DNA of 64,000 nucleotides from positions 310,001-374,000 of the forward strand of contig NZ_BDDE01000018.1 of the NCBI RefSeq assembly GCF_008327685.1, read 5' to 3'. A model generated the notes under the pieces. It was not told the origin of the DNA and searched no databases. It saw only the letters and a list, made by a program, of their open reading frames with translations. Positions 25,910-34,558 of the stretch are shown piece by piece; the first letter of the stretch is position 1; each line of letters begins with the position of its first letter. The position numbers and the translations under genes were made by a program. The DNA comes from Actinomadura sp. K4S16. GTDB taxonomy: Bacteria; Actinomycetota; Actinomycetes; Streptosporangiales; Streptosporangiaceae.

Positions 25910-27112
25910 ATGGAGAAGCGATCCCGCCCGATGGCGGCCCTCTGCTCGGGCACCGCACTGATGAACGCGGCCATGGCCGCGGCGAGCGCCACCGCGACGC
26001 TGGTCGCCGCCGACCGGCTCGGCGCCGCGTGGGGAGGCGTGCCGAACACGATCGGCATCGTCGGGACGGGCATCGGCGCCCTGGCGCTCACCCGGCTCGT
26101 GCGGGCGAGCCGGCGGCGCGCCTTCGTGCTCGGCTACGCCGCGGCGGCGGCGGGCGCCTGCCTGGCCGCCCTGGCGGTCGCGAACGGCGACGTCGTGGGG
26201 CTGTGCCTCGGGATGCTGCTGCTCGGCCTCGGCAACGCGGGGGCCCAGCTCTCCCGGTACGCGGCGGCCGACCTGCACCCGGCGGGACGGCGCGGCTTCG
26301 CCATCGGGCTCGTGGTGTGGTGCGCGGCGGCCGGGGCGGTCGGCGGGCCGCTGCTGCTCGACCCGACCGGCGCGGCGGCCGCGGGCGCCGGCCTTCCCCC
26401 GTTCACCGGCCCGTTCCTGCTGGCCGTCCTGACCTGCGCGCTCGCCGCCGCGGCGGCGACCGGCGGGCCGGGCGGCCGGGCGGGAGCGCAGGGCTCGCCG
26501 CCGCCGCTGCGCAGGCTGGCCCGGACCCCGGCCGCCCGCTCCGCGCTCGCGGTGATGGTCACCGCGCAGGTCGTGATGGTCGCCGTCATGACGGCCGCGC
26601 CGCTGGACATGCACATGCACGGCGACGGCCTCGGCGCGGTCGGCATGACGCTGGCCGCGCACACGCTCGGCATGTTCGCCCTTTCACCGGTGACGGGGCG
26701 GATGGCCGACCGGTTCGGCGCGCGGCCCGTGATCCTCGCGGGCCTGGCCACCCTGGCCCTGTCCACGGCGCTCGCGGCGGTCGCGTCCGGATCCCAGGGG
26801 CGCGTCGCGGCGCTCTTCCTGCTCGGCTACGGGTGGAACCTCTGCTTCGTCGGCGGCAGCGCCCGCCTCGCCCGCGACCTGCCGGAGCCGGAGCGCCCGC
26901 ACGTCGAGGGCGCCGTCGACGCGGCCGTCTGGATGGTCGCAGCGGCCGCGAGCCTGCTGTCGACGGCCGTCCTGTCGGCGGGCGGGTACGCCGTCCTGGC
27001 CTGGGCGTCCTGCGCCGGGGCGGTAGCCGTCGCGCTGGGCCAGGCCCGGCGCCGCGCGCCCGAGGCGGTGTCAGCGCCGGCGCCGGTCGAGCCGGAGGTC
27101 GGACGGCGGTGA
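25910..27112 (+). CDS. MFS transporter (12-TM)
   Basis: A 400-residue major facilitator with about 12 membrane segments. The motif-A-like loop between TM8 and TM9 reads GRMADRFGARPVI. A His/Met-rich stretch, DMHMHGDG, sits near residue 225. A TAGCGT -10-like hexamer ends six bases before the ATG and there is no Shine-Dalgarno sequence, so the mRNA may be leaderless. Divergence from the Lrp gene suggests amino-acid-linked export, which is inference. The stop codon falls inside the first unit of a 14-bp tandem repeat. Confidence 0.85.
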   Translation: MEKRSRPMAALCSGTALMNAAMAAASATATLVAADRLGAAWGGVPNTIGIVGTGIGALALTRLVRASRRRAFVLGYAAAAAGACLAALAVANGDVVGLCLGMLLLGLGNAGAQLSRYAAADLHPAGRRGFAIGLVVWCAAAGAVGGPLLLDPTGAAAAGAGLPPFTGPFLLAVLTCALAAAAATGGPGGRAGAQGSPPPLRRLARTPAARSALAVMVTAQVVMVAVMTAAPLDMHMHGDGLGAVGMTLAAHTLGMFALSPVTGRMADRFGARPVILAGLATLALSTALAAVASGSQGRVAALFLLGYGWNLCFVGGSARLARDLPEPERPHVEGAVDAAVWMVAAAASLLSTAVLSAGGYAVLAWASCAGAVAVALGQARRRAPEAVSAPAPVEPEVGRR

Positions 27113-27173
27113 CCCGGCGGCGGTGACCCGGCGGCGGTGACCCGGCGGCGGTGACCCGGCGGCGGTGACCCGG
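27104..27173. repeat. Five perfect 14-bp tandem repeats
   Basis: CGGCGGTGACCCGG occurs five times head to tail without mismatch, starting in the last codons of the MFS gene and ending three bases before the stop of the opposite small gene. The unit length is not a multiple of three, so the repeat is not coding beyond the first stop. Confidence 0.95.
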
Positions 27174-27175
27174 CG

Positions 27176-27298
27176 TCAGATGCGGCCGGTGCCCCGGCAC
27201 ACGTTGCACCGCTCATGGGTGGCGGTACTGGTGCCGGTCCCGTTGCAGCCGGGGCACGACCGCGTCGCCGGTTTGTTGTGCTTACCCACGTCCACCAC
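27176..27298 (-). CDS. 40-residue DnaJ-type zinc-ribbon microprotein
   Basis: A short open frame starting VVDVGKHNKPATRSC and containing two CxxCxGxG motifs, CPGCNGTG and CNVCRGTG, separated by a Thr-rich spacer and ending GRI. This is the cysteine-rich repeat of DnaJ, reduced to one zinc site. Three closely spaced GTG codons could start it; the outermost is given, and the innermost (start VGKHNKP) ends at 27289. The paired motifs argue that it is real. Its function is unknown. The stop abuts the 14-bp tandem repeats. Confidence 0.65.
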   Translation of the reverse strand: MVDVGKHNKPATRSCPGCNGTGTSTATHERCNVCRGTGRI

Positions 27299-27501
27299 CC
27301 CCTGGGGCTCATCCTAAAGGCTCGCCCGATCGCACACCGGGCCCGCTTATGAGTTCGCTGAGAGGACCCTCCAGGTTCACTCGAAAACGGCGGCGCGGCC
27401 GACCGAGCCGCGTTCGCCTTGCCCCCCGGCGCTTGTACGCTGTCCCTCACGCGCGCCGTCGTCCGGTCACGGTGCCCCGAGCAAGGAGATCGCGCAGGTT
27501 G

Positions 27502-28629
27502 GTGCCATTGCCGCTGACCACCGCGATCCGTCCCTACGACTGGGGGTCGCGGACCGCGCTGCCCGAACTGCTCGGCGTCGAGCCGACCGGGCGCCCGCAG
27601 GCCGAGTTGTGGGCGGGCGCGCATCCCGCCGCCCCGTCCCGTGTGGACGGGACGCCCCTCGGCGCCCTCATCGACCGCGACCCGGTCGGGATGCTGGGCA
27701 CCGCGTGCGTGGACCGGTTCGGCCCCACGCTGCCGTACCTGCTCAAGGTGCTGGCCGTCGAGCGGCCGCTGTCGCTCCAGGTGCACCCGACCGCGGCGCA
27801 GGCCGAGGCAGGGTTCGCCCAGGAGGAGGCGCAGGGCATCCCCGCCGACGACCCCACCCGCACCTACAAGGACCCCTTCCACAAGCCCGAGATGGTCTGC
27901 GCCCTCACCGAGTTCCACGGCCTCTGCGGCTTCCGCGACCCCGCCGAGACCGCCGACCTGCTCGAAGACCTGAAGGTCCCCGAACTGGACCCGTGGATCG
28001 GAACGCTCCGCACCGCGCCGCCCGCCGAGGCGCTCCGGACCGTCCTCACCCAGATGCTCGACGAGCGCTCCCGGGCCGTCCAGGACGCGGTCGAACCGGC
28101 CCTGACCGGCGTCTACGCCGACATCGCCCGCGCCCACCCCGGCGATCCCGGGGTCCTCGCCGCGCTCCTGCTCGACCACGTCCGGCTCAAGCCCGGCGAG
28201 GCCCTCTTCCTGGGCGCCGGAGTGCCCCACTCCTACCTCGGCGGCCTCGCGATCGAGGTCATGGCGAACTCGGACAACGTGGTGCGCTGCGGACTCACCG
28301 GCAAGCACATCGACGTCCCCGAACTGATGCGCGTGGTCGAGTTCGCGCCGTCCAAGCCCCACCGCGTCGAGCCCACGGCCGACCGCCGGTACCGGACGGC
28401 CGCCGAGGAGTTCACCCTCGTCCGCCACGACCTCACGGAAACCCCCGAAGCCCTGCCCGCCGGACTTCCGCAGACGCTCCTCTGCCTGGAAGGCGAGGCC
28501 CGCCTCACCGCCGACCCGGCCCTGGTCCTCACCCGCGGCCAGGCCGCCTTCATCCCCGCCGGCGCCCCCGCCACCCGCCTCACCGGACACGGCACGCTCT
28601 ACCGCGCGCTCCCGGGGATCGGGTCATGA
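27502..28629 (+). CDS. manA: Mannose-6-phosphate isomerase, class I
   Basis: A 375-residue zinc-dependent cupin isomerase that interconverts mannose 6-phosphate and fructose 6-phosphate. Zinc ligands and active-site motifs are visible: SLQVHPT near residue 92, YKDPFHKPEMV near 125 and GAGVPHSYLGG near 238. The start is a GTG (VPLPLTTAIRPYDWG), matching the family N terminus; a TTG immediately before it is also possible, with AGGAG 10 bases upstream of that TTG. The stop overlaps the next ATG (ATGA), coupling it to a ROK sugar kinase. Confidence 0.94.
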   Translation: MPLPLTTAIRPYDWGSRTALPELLGVEPTGRPQAELWAGAHPAAPSRVDGTPLGALIDRDPVGMLGTACVDRFGPTLPYLLKVLAVERPLSLQVHPTAAQAEAGFAQEEAQGIPADDPTRTYKDPFHKPEMVCALTEFHGLCGFRDPAETADLLEDLKVPELDPWIGTLRTAPPAEALRTVLTQMLDERSRAVQDAVEPALTGVYADIARAHPGDPGVLAALLLDHVRLKPGEALFLGAGVPHSYLGGLAIEVMANSDNVVRCGLTGKHIDVPELMRVVEFAPSKPHRVEPTADRRYRTAAEEFTLVRHDLTETPEALPAGLPQTLLCLEGEARLTADPALVLTRGQAAFIPAGAPATRLTGHGTLYRALPGIGS

Positions 28630-29543
28630 CCGTCCTCGCCCTCGACATCGGCGGCACCAAGTTCGCCGTGGCCCGCGTCGACGCCGCCGGGAAGCTCCTC
28701 GACCGCGCCGAGCACCCCGTCGGCCAGGCGCCCACCGCCACCCTCCGCGGCCTCGTCGCCGACTTCGCCGGCCCGGGGCTGACCGGCGTCGGCATCGGCT
28801 CGGCGGGCCCGATCGACACCGAGGCCGGCACGGTCAGCCCGATCAACATCCCCCGCTGGCGCGGCTACCCGCTCGTCGCGGCCGTGCGGCGCCTCGTCCC
28901 CGGCGTCCCGGTCACCCTCGCAGGCGACGCCCAGTGCATGGCGCTCGGCGAGTGGTGGCGCGGCGGGCACGAGTGCGACTCCCTGCTCGGCATGGTCGTG
29001 TCGACGGGCGTCGGCGGTGGCCTCGTCATCGACGGCCGCCCCTGGACGGGACGCACCGGCAACGCGGGCCACATCGGCCACGTCATCGTCGACCTCGACG
29101 GCGAGCCCTGCGTCTGCGGCGCCCGCGGCTGCCTGGAGACGATCGCCGGCGGCCCCAGCATGGTCCGCTGGGCCCTCGCCCAGGGCTGGACGCTCGCCCC
29201 CGCGACGGGCCGCCCCGACGCCCGGGCCCTGGCCGCCGCCGCCCGCGCCGGCGCCCCGATCCCGCTCGCGGCCTTCCACCGCGCCGCCGGCGCCCTCGCC
29301 ACCGCGATCCTCAACACCGCCTCCGTCCTCGACATCCGCGACGTCGTCATCGGCGGCGGCGTGGCGGCCGCGGGCGACCTGCTCCTCGACCCGCTGCGCA
29401 CCGCGATCGGCGTCCGGGCCGGCATGCCGCACCTGCGCGACCTGCGCGTCTCCTCCACCGCCCTGGACCGCGACGCCGGCCTCTACGGCGCCGCCGCCCT
29501 CGCCCTCCTCGCCTCCGGCGAACCCCTCCGCCCCACCCTGTGA
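28626..29543 (+). CDS. ROK-family sugar kinase
   Basis: A 305-residue kinase. It has the N-terminal ATP site LALDIGGTKFAVARVD, the sugar-binding NAGHIGH segment near 145 and the ROK zinc motif CVCGARGCLE near 160-169, then the C-terminal VVIGGGVAAAGD. Members phosphorylate glucose, mannose, fructose or N-acetylmannosamine. Translational coupling to manA favours a hexose, plausibly mannose or fructose, which is inference. It has no helix-turn-helix, so it is an enzyme and not a ROK repressor. Confidence 0.9.
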   Translation: MTVLALDIGGTKFAVARVDAAGKLLDRAEHPVGQAPTATLRGLVADFAGPGLTGVGIGSAGPIDTEAGTVSPINIPRWRGYPLVAAVRRLVPGVPVTLAGDAQCMALGEWWRGGHECDSLLGMVVSTGVGGGLVIDGRPWTGRTGNAGHIGHVIVDLDGEPCVCGARGCLETIAGGPSMVRWALAQGWTLAPATGRPDARALAAAARAGAPIPLAAFHRAAGALATAILNTASVLDIRDVVIGGGVAAAGDLLLDPLRTAIGVRAGMPHLRDLRVSSTALDRDAGLYGAAALALLASGEPLRPTL

Positions 29544-29574
29544 CCCCGACCGCCGGTGCGGGCGTGCCGGTGGC

Positions 29575-30552
29575 TCAGCCGGCGCGCGCGGGACGGCGCA
29601 GCAGGCGCAGCGCGCCGAACGCCATCCCCGAGACGAGGACCGCGTGCACGGCCAGGTGCACCAGCAGGAAGTAGGCGGTGAACGCGGTCCCCCGGTGCCG
29701 GTGGACGAACCGGACGAGCGGCGGGTCGGAGACGGTGAAGGCCAGAACGCACGCCGCGCTCAGCGCGAGGAACGCCGGATGCAGGACGGCGAGCGGCAGC
29801 GGCACCGGCGCCAGCGCCACGGCGAGGATGCCGGCCGGGCGGTTGGCGTGCTCGGGCTGCCCGCCGCCCCGCCGGGCCGCGGCGAGCAGCAGCGGGACGA
29901 GCGGGACGGCCCGGCGCCACTGCTCGGCGAGGATCCCCGCCAGCCGGCTCCCGTCGTCGTGCCGGCCCTGGACGGCGTCGGTGAGCACGACGCGGCAGCG
30001 CCCGTGCAGCCGGCTCGCGTACTCGACGTCCTCGCAGTCGCGGAGCGCCTCGTCGAACCCGCCGGCGGCCTGGAACACGTCGCGGCGGATGGCCGCCAGC
30101 GCGAACACGAGGCCGGTGACCTCGCCGAGGTGGCGGCGGCGCCAGAACGCGGCGTGCAGGACGCGGTACCACTCGGCCGGGCCGTCGTCGATGAGCGGCT
30201 CGGTCTCGTAGACGCCCTGGACGCAGCCGCACCCGGGGTCCGCGTCGAGGACGGCCAGGGCGTTGGCCAGCGCGTCGGGGCGCAGCGCCACATCCGAGTC
30301 GAGGAAGAACAGCACGTCGGCGGTGGTCGCCGCGGCGCCCGCGTTCCTGGCCGCCGAGACGCCGCGGTTCTCCGGCAGCCGCACGACGCGGCAGCCCAGC
30401 GAGGCCGCGATCCCGGCGGAGCCGTCGGAGCCGGCGTCGTCGACGACCACGATCTCGTCGGGGCGGCGGGTCTGCGCCAGGACGGCCTCCAGGCACAGGC
30501 GCAGCGTCTTGGCCGCGTTGTAGCACGGCACGATCACGCAGACGGAGGCCAC
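29575..30552 (-). CDS. Family 2 glycosyltransferase with C-terminal membrane segments
   Basis: A 325-residue GT-A enzyme: VCVIVPCYNAAKTL at the N terminus, VVVDDAGSDGS near 40 and the DxD-like metal site FFLDSDVALRP near 90. The catalytic half ends near 230 (EDVEYASRLHG, then QGRHDDGSRL), and the last 100 residues carry about three hydrophobic segments. It is the last gene of the eight-gene glycan operon. Its GTG start lies 19 bases inside the preceding gene. Donor and acceptor unknown. Confidence 0.85.
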   Translation of the reverse strand: MASVCVIVPCYNAAKTLRLCLEAVLAQTRRPDEIVVVDDAGSDGSAGIAASLGCRVVRLPENRGVSAARNAGAAATTADVLFFLDSDVALRPDALANALAVLDADPGCGCVQGVYETEPLIDDGPAEWYRVLHAAFWRRRHLGEVTGLVFALAAIRRDVFQAAGGFDEALRDCEDVEYASRLHGRCRVVLTDAVQGRHDDGSRLAGILAEQWRRAVPLVPLLLAAARRGGGQPEHANRPAGILAVALAPVPLPLAVLHPAFLALSAACVLAFTVSDPPLVRFVHRHRGTAFTAYFLLVHLAVHAVLVSGMAFGALRLLRRPARAG

Positions 30553-31781
30553 ACCGACTCCTCGTAGAGCGCGAGCGTCTCGCGGGCCGCGCGGGTCCAG
30601 CTCAGCTCCTCCCGGACGAACCGCTCCCCGCGCTCGCCGAGCGCGCGGCGCGCCTCGGGGTCGGTCATGACGTCGATCACGGCGTCGGCGATGTCGGCGG
30701 GGCCGGTGCCGCCGACGAACCGCACCGCCGGGCGCGCCGGGTCGCCGGCGAAGATCCGGGAGAAGCCCGCGCCGAGGATCGTCGGCCTGCCGAGCGCCAT
30801 GGACTCGGTGGCGACCAGGCCGAACGGCTCGAAGAGCGACGGGAAGACGCAGGCGTCGGCCATCGCGTAGTACTCCGTCAGCGCCGGGCCGGAGACGAAC
30901 CCGCGCGTCAGGACCCGGTTCCCGGCGGCCCGCGCCGCGGCCTCGTCCCCCTCTCCCAGCAGGACGAGGCGCAGGCCGGGCACGGCCTCGGTCATCCGCG
31001 GCACCGCTTCGAGCAGCTCGTGGACGCCCTTCTGCCGTTCGAGGCGTCCGACGAACAGCAGGACGGGCGCGTCCGCCGGGATCCCGAGCCGCGCGCGCAG
31101 GTCGCCGGCCCGGCGGCGCAGCCGCTCCCGGTCGAGCCCGGCGACGAGCGGCTCGAACGTCCCGCCGAGCCGCACGACGTCGATCCTCGCCGGGTCCCAG
31201 CCGGCCGCGGCGAGCTGGTCGCGGACCTCCGGGGTCGGCACGACGACGCGGCGGGCGATCCGGCCCAGGTGGCGCTCGAGCGCCGCGAACGCGTTCAGCG
31301 GGTCGGCGATGCTGCGGCGGGGCGCCACGCCGTACTCGGTGGTGTGGACGTGGAACACGACCGGCAGCCGCAGGACGTGGTGGCAGAGCAGGCCGCACAG
31401 GAAGTTGGTCGAATCGTGCACCGCGACCAGGTCGGGACGCTCGGCGGCCCGGCGCAGCCGGAGGAAGTACCGCCAGTTGCTCACCACCACGTTCGCCGTG
31501 ATCAGCAGGAAGTCCAGCCTGCGGGTGCGGTTGAGCCGGCGCCGCCTGCTCACCGCGCCGAGGATCCGCCCCAGGGGCCGGTGCACGGTGACGGAGCCGT
31601 GCCGCTCGTGGACGGGCTGCCGCCCTGCGTTGAGGGTGAACACCGCGAGCCGGTGCCCGCGCGCCAGGTGCGGGGTGATCAGCTCGACGTACCGGCCGAG
31701 GCCCGTCGTCACGTTCGGCGGGTACTGGTTGACCACGTAGGCGATCTTCAGGCGCCGGTCCGGCGCCGCTTCACGGTTCAA
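30534..31781 (-). CDS. Family 4 glycosyltransferase
   Basis: A 415-residue retaining GT-B enzyme. The N-terminal acceptor domain has YVVNQYPPNVTTGLGRYV; the C-terminal donor domain has LLFVGRLERQKGVHELLEA near 245 and the E-X7-E signature EPFGLVATESMALGRP near 325. A TTG start overlaps the flippase stop (TTGA), with GGAG nine bases upstream; no ATG or GTG in frame fits as well. It probably adds a sugar to a lipid-linked or secreted glycan on the cytoplasmic side. Confidence 0.87.
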   Translation of the reverse strand: MNREAAPDRRLKIAYVVNQYPPNVTTGLGRYVELITPHLARGHRLAVFTLNAGRQPVHERHGSVTVHRPLGRILGAVSRRRRLNRTRRLDFLLITANVVVSNWRYFLRLRRAAERPDLVAVHDSTNFLCGLLCHHVLRLPVVFHVHTTEYGVAPRRSIADPLNAFAALERHLGRIARRVVVPTPEVRDQLAAAGWDPARIDVVRLGGTFEPLVAGLDRERLRRRAGDLRARLGIPADAPVLLFVGRLERQKGVHELLEAVPRMTEAVPGLRLVLLGEGDEAAARAAGNRVLTRGFVSGPALTEYYAMADACVFPSLFEPFGLVATESMALGRPTILGAGFSRIFAGDPARPAVRFVGGTGPADIADAVIDVMTDPEARRALGERGERFVREELSWTRAARETLALYEESVWPPSA

Positions 31782-33073
31782 TGTCCGGTCTCCAGAACGG
31801 GCAGGGGACGGTCCGCCGCGCTCGGCCGCCGGTACGCGCGGCCCGCGGCGGCGGCCACGGCGGCGACGAGGACGAGGTTGCTCACCGCGAACCCGGCGAG
31901 CCCCCCGTAGAGCCCCCACCAGGCGATGCAGGCGGCCTGGCAGGCGAGAGCGACGGGGGTGCCGGCTGCCAGGCACGCGATGAGGAGCCGGGCGCCGCGC
32001 ACGCCGTCCATGGACAGGGCGACGGAGTAGAGGTTGAAGACGGCGTGCGCGCCGATGCCCGCCGAGGAGAGCCCCATGAGGGTGAGCGAGTACGGGTACT
32101 GGGCGCGGAGCAGGAAGAAGAACACCGTGCTCGCCGCGAAGGACACGAGTCCCGTGCCGGCCGCGACGAGCGGCGCCAGCCGCGCGATCCGCCGCATGAC
32201 GGCGGGCTTGTCCGCGACCGCAAGGGCGGGCAGCAGCGCGAGGCCGATCCCGTCGGTGAAGACGACACCGAGCAGGCGTTTGGGGAAGCCGTTGTAGACG
32301 GAGTAGACGCCGACGTCGGCCTGCCCGGCCCAGCGGTTGAGGAAGATGACGTCGAGCCCGAACAGGAGGCCGGTCAGCGCCGCGATGGCGGTGACGTAGG
32401 CCCCGTGCCGGTACTGCGCGCGCGCCGCCGCCCGCGACCAGGCGCGCGGGACGATCTCGACGCCGGTCAGCGCGGCGACGCTGAACGCGGCGTAGCTGCC
32501 GGTCAGCGCGAGGAGGTAGTACTCGGCGTCCCGGATCCCGAGGACGAGCAGCGAGAACGCGGAGCCGGACAGGTAGGCGACGGCGACGGCGAGCTTGAGC
32601 CCGGCCACGAACCCGTACCTGCGCCTGCCGCGCAGGAAGCTCTCGGTCAGCTGATTCAGCGTCATCGCGAGCGCCAGGGCCAGCCCGAGGCACAGCGCCC
32701 GCGGGTCGACCCCGAGCGCCGGGGCGAGCACGGGCGACGCCGCGGCGCCGCCGACCGCGACGCCGCCCCCGAGCGCCAGCGTGGACAGCAGCGCGGTCGT
32801 CGTCAGGGCCGGATGCCCGGCCGGGTCGCGGCGCGGCAGTTCCTGCAGCATCACGTAGTGCAGGCTCATCAGCATCCCGACCGTGACGATCAGCGCGATC
32901 GACAGGACCACGGTGAACCGGCCGAACTGCGCGGCGCCCGTGCCCCGGGCGACGACCAGCGTGGTCGCCGCCGAGATGCCGCTGGCCGCGGTGCTCAGCA
33001 GCGTGGGCACGGCGGTCCGGCGGTGGGCGGCGAGCCCGCGCCGCGCACCGGTCCGGGGGATCAGTCCGCGCAC
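31778..33073 (-). CDS. Flippase / polysaccharide export membrane protein (MOP family)
   Basis: A 431-residue protein with about 12 membrane segments and the fold of the MATE/Wzx (MOP) superfamily. The N-terminal GARRGLAAHRRTAVPTLLST leads into TM1, and RWAGQADVGVYSVYNGFPKR near 260 is typical of flippases. It would move a lipid-linked saccharide across the membrane. The GTG start lies 13 bases inside the nucleotidyltransferase gene. Its presence makes this operon a glycan assembly and export unit. Confidence 0.83.
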   Translation of the reverse strand: MRGLIPRTGARRGLAAHRRTAVPTLLSTAASGISAATTLVVARGTGAAQFGRFTVVLSIALIVTVGMLMSLHYVMLQELPRRDPAGHPALTTTALLSTLALGGGVAVGGAAASPVLAPALGVDPRALCLGLALALAMTLNQLTESFLRGRRRYGFVAGLKLAVAVAYLSGSAFSLLVLGIRDAEYYLLALTGSYAAFSVAALTGVEIVPRAWSRAAARAQYRHGAYVTAIAALTGLLFGLDVIFLNRWAGQADVGVYSVYNGFPKRLLGVVFTDGIGLALLPALAVADKPAVMRRIARLAPLVAAGTGLVSFAASTVFFFLLRAQYPYSLTLMGLSSAGIGAHAVFNLYSVALSMDGVRGARLLIACLAAGTPVALACQAACIAWWGLYGGLAGFAVSNLVLVAAVAAAAGRAYRRPSAADRPLPVLETGH

Positions 33074-33888
33074 CGCTGGTACGCCCGCCGGGCGAACTCC
33101 AGGTCGTCCCTGGTGTTGATGCCGCGCGCCTCGTCGGCGTCGGCGACCGGGACGACCGTGACCTCCCGGCCCTCCTCCCGGGACAGGTGGGTGAGGAACG
33201 GCAGGAAGTTCACCTCGCCGGTGACGTCGCCGCGTGCGGCGTCGGCGAGGTAGCGGTTCCAGGCGTCCACGAGCCCCGCGGTGCCCAGGCAGAACACGCC
33301 GACGTCGCCGAGCCCGCCGGGCCGGCACTCGTCGCCCTCGCGGGACTGCCGTATCCGGAGGAGCCGGCCGCCCGCCAGCTCGTACTCGACGTACGGGTCC
33401 GGCATCGCCACCAGGGGGATCGTGAGCCCGCCCGGGCGGTGCGCCCGCACGACCCGCCGCGCGGTCCGCGTGGACAGTCCCGCCTGGTCGCCCCAGACGA
33501 CGAGGAGCGTGTCGTGGCCGTCCCAGTGCGGGGCGGCGCCGAAGACCGCGTCGCCCATGCCGGCCGGCGTCTCCTGGATGCTCACCGACACCGTCCCGCG
33601 CGCGATCTCCTCGGCCGCGGCCCACCGGAACGGCGCCTCGCCCTCCGGTGAGACGACGACGTGGACGTGCCCGGCCACCGGCCGGAGCCGCCGGTGGAGC
33701 AGGTGCCACACGGTGACCCCGCCGCCGAGCTCCAGCAGGATCTTCGGGACCCCGAGGCCGAGCCGCGTCCCCCGGCCGGCCGCGGGGATCACCGCGCAGA
33801 CCCGGCCCGCCCCGGGCGCGGTCGGCACGGTCGCGCCGGGCATCGTCGCGCCGCTCTTCGCCGTGTCAGTCGCCGGCACGTCGGTCAT
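33061..33888 (-). CDS. Sugar nucleotidyltransferase-like protein
   Basis: A 275-residue NTP-transferase fold. The activated-sugar synthesis motif is CAVIPAAGRGTRLGLGVPKI near residues 30-49, followed by VVWGDQAGLS near 125 (metal-binding Asp) and TGEVNFLPFLTHL near 225. It probably makes a nucleotide sugar from a sugar phosphate. Two ATG codons are two codons apart; the second (MTDVPATD) is given because its AAAGG spacing is better. It overlaps the HAD gene by 23 bases. Confidence 0.82.
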   Translation of the reverse strand: MTDVPATDTAKSGATMPGATVPTAPGAGRVCAVIPAAGRGTRLGLGVPKILLELGGGVTVWHLLHRRLRPVAGHVHVVVSPEGEAPFRWAAAEEIARGTVSVSIQETPAGMGDAVFGAAPHWDGHDTLLVVWGDQAGLSTRTARRVVRAHRPGGLTIPLVAMPDPYVEYELAGGRLLRIRQSREGDECRPGGLGDVGVFCLGTAGLVDAWNRYLADAARGDVTGEVNFLPFLTHLSREEGREVTVVPVADADEARGINTRDDLEFARRAYQRCAD

Positions 33889-34558
33889 CGCCATCGCCTT
33901 TCCGGTCGAGGAGGGCGAGAACGTCCTCCAGGCCGCGCACCGGTATCGCGCCCGGTGCGGGTTCGGCCGCGTGCACCTGGAGCGTCGGCAGCCCCGCTCC
34001 GACCGCCGAGGCGACCCCGTGGGCGGAGTCCTCCACGGCGACCGCGTCGGCGGCGTCGACGCCCCACCGGTGGCAGGCCGCCAGGTAGAAGGCGGGGTCG
34101 GGCTTCCCGCAGGGGACGTCGTCACCGGTCAGGACGTCCGTGAAGTACCGGCGCAGCGAGGCGGCCGCGAGGACGCGCTCCACCGACCCCCTGCTCCCGC
34201 CGGTCACGAGGTACACCGCGCGCCCCCGCTCGGAGAGCCGTCCGAGCAACCGGTGGGCGCCGGGGAACACGGCCACCCGGCCCGCCGCCACGCCGGCGCG
34301 GTAGATCCGCCGCTTGCGCCGGACGAACCGCTCGGCGTCGCCGGACGCCAGGCCCAGGGCCGCCGCGACGTCCTCGGTCGCCGCGCCCGCGTGGTCGCCG
34401 TACCGGAAGCCGCCGGCCAGCGCGGGGGCGACCTCGGCGAGCGCGGCCCGGAACGCGGCCTCGTGGGCCGGGCCGGAGTCCACCAGGGTCCCGTCGAGGT
34501 CGCAGAGCCAGACCCGCCGCCCGGCGAGCGCCCCGGCGGGCGCCGGCACGGCCCTCAT
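33866..34558 (-). CDS. HAD-superfamily phosphatase
   Basis: A 230-residue haloacid-dehalogenase-type hydrolase. Motif I is LCDLDGTLVDSG (residues about 18-29), motif II is VTGGSRGSV near 118, motif III is the Lys in CGKPDP near 150 and motif IV is AVEDSAHGV near 172. It probably dephosphorylates a sugar phosphate. The ATG overlaps the upstream stop (ATGA). Between a nucleotidyltransferase and a CofD-like protein it most likely supplies or trims a sugar phosphate for the glycan pathway. Confidence 0.86.
   Translation of the reverse strand: MRAVPAPAGALAGRRVWLCDLDGTLVDSGPAHEAAFRAALAEVAPALAGGFRYGDHAGAATEDVAAALGLASGDAERFVRRKRRIYRAGVAAGRVAVFPGAHRLLGRLSERGRAVYLVTGGSRGSVERVLAAASLRRYFTDVLTGDDVPCGKPDPAFYLAACHRWGVDAADAVAVEDSAHGVASAVGAGLPTLQVHAAEPAPGAIPVRGLEDVLALLDRKGDGDDRRAGD

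Noticed and set aside
28599..29432. Antisense frame opposite the ROK kinase
   Set aside because: Low-complexity Gly/Ala/Asp-rich translation with no homology-like motifs; a frame shadow of a well-supported enzyme.
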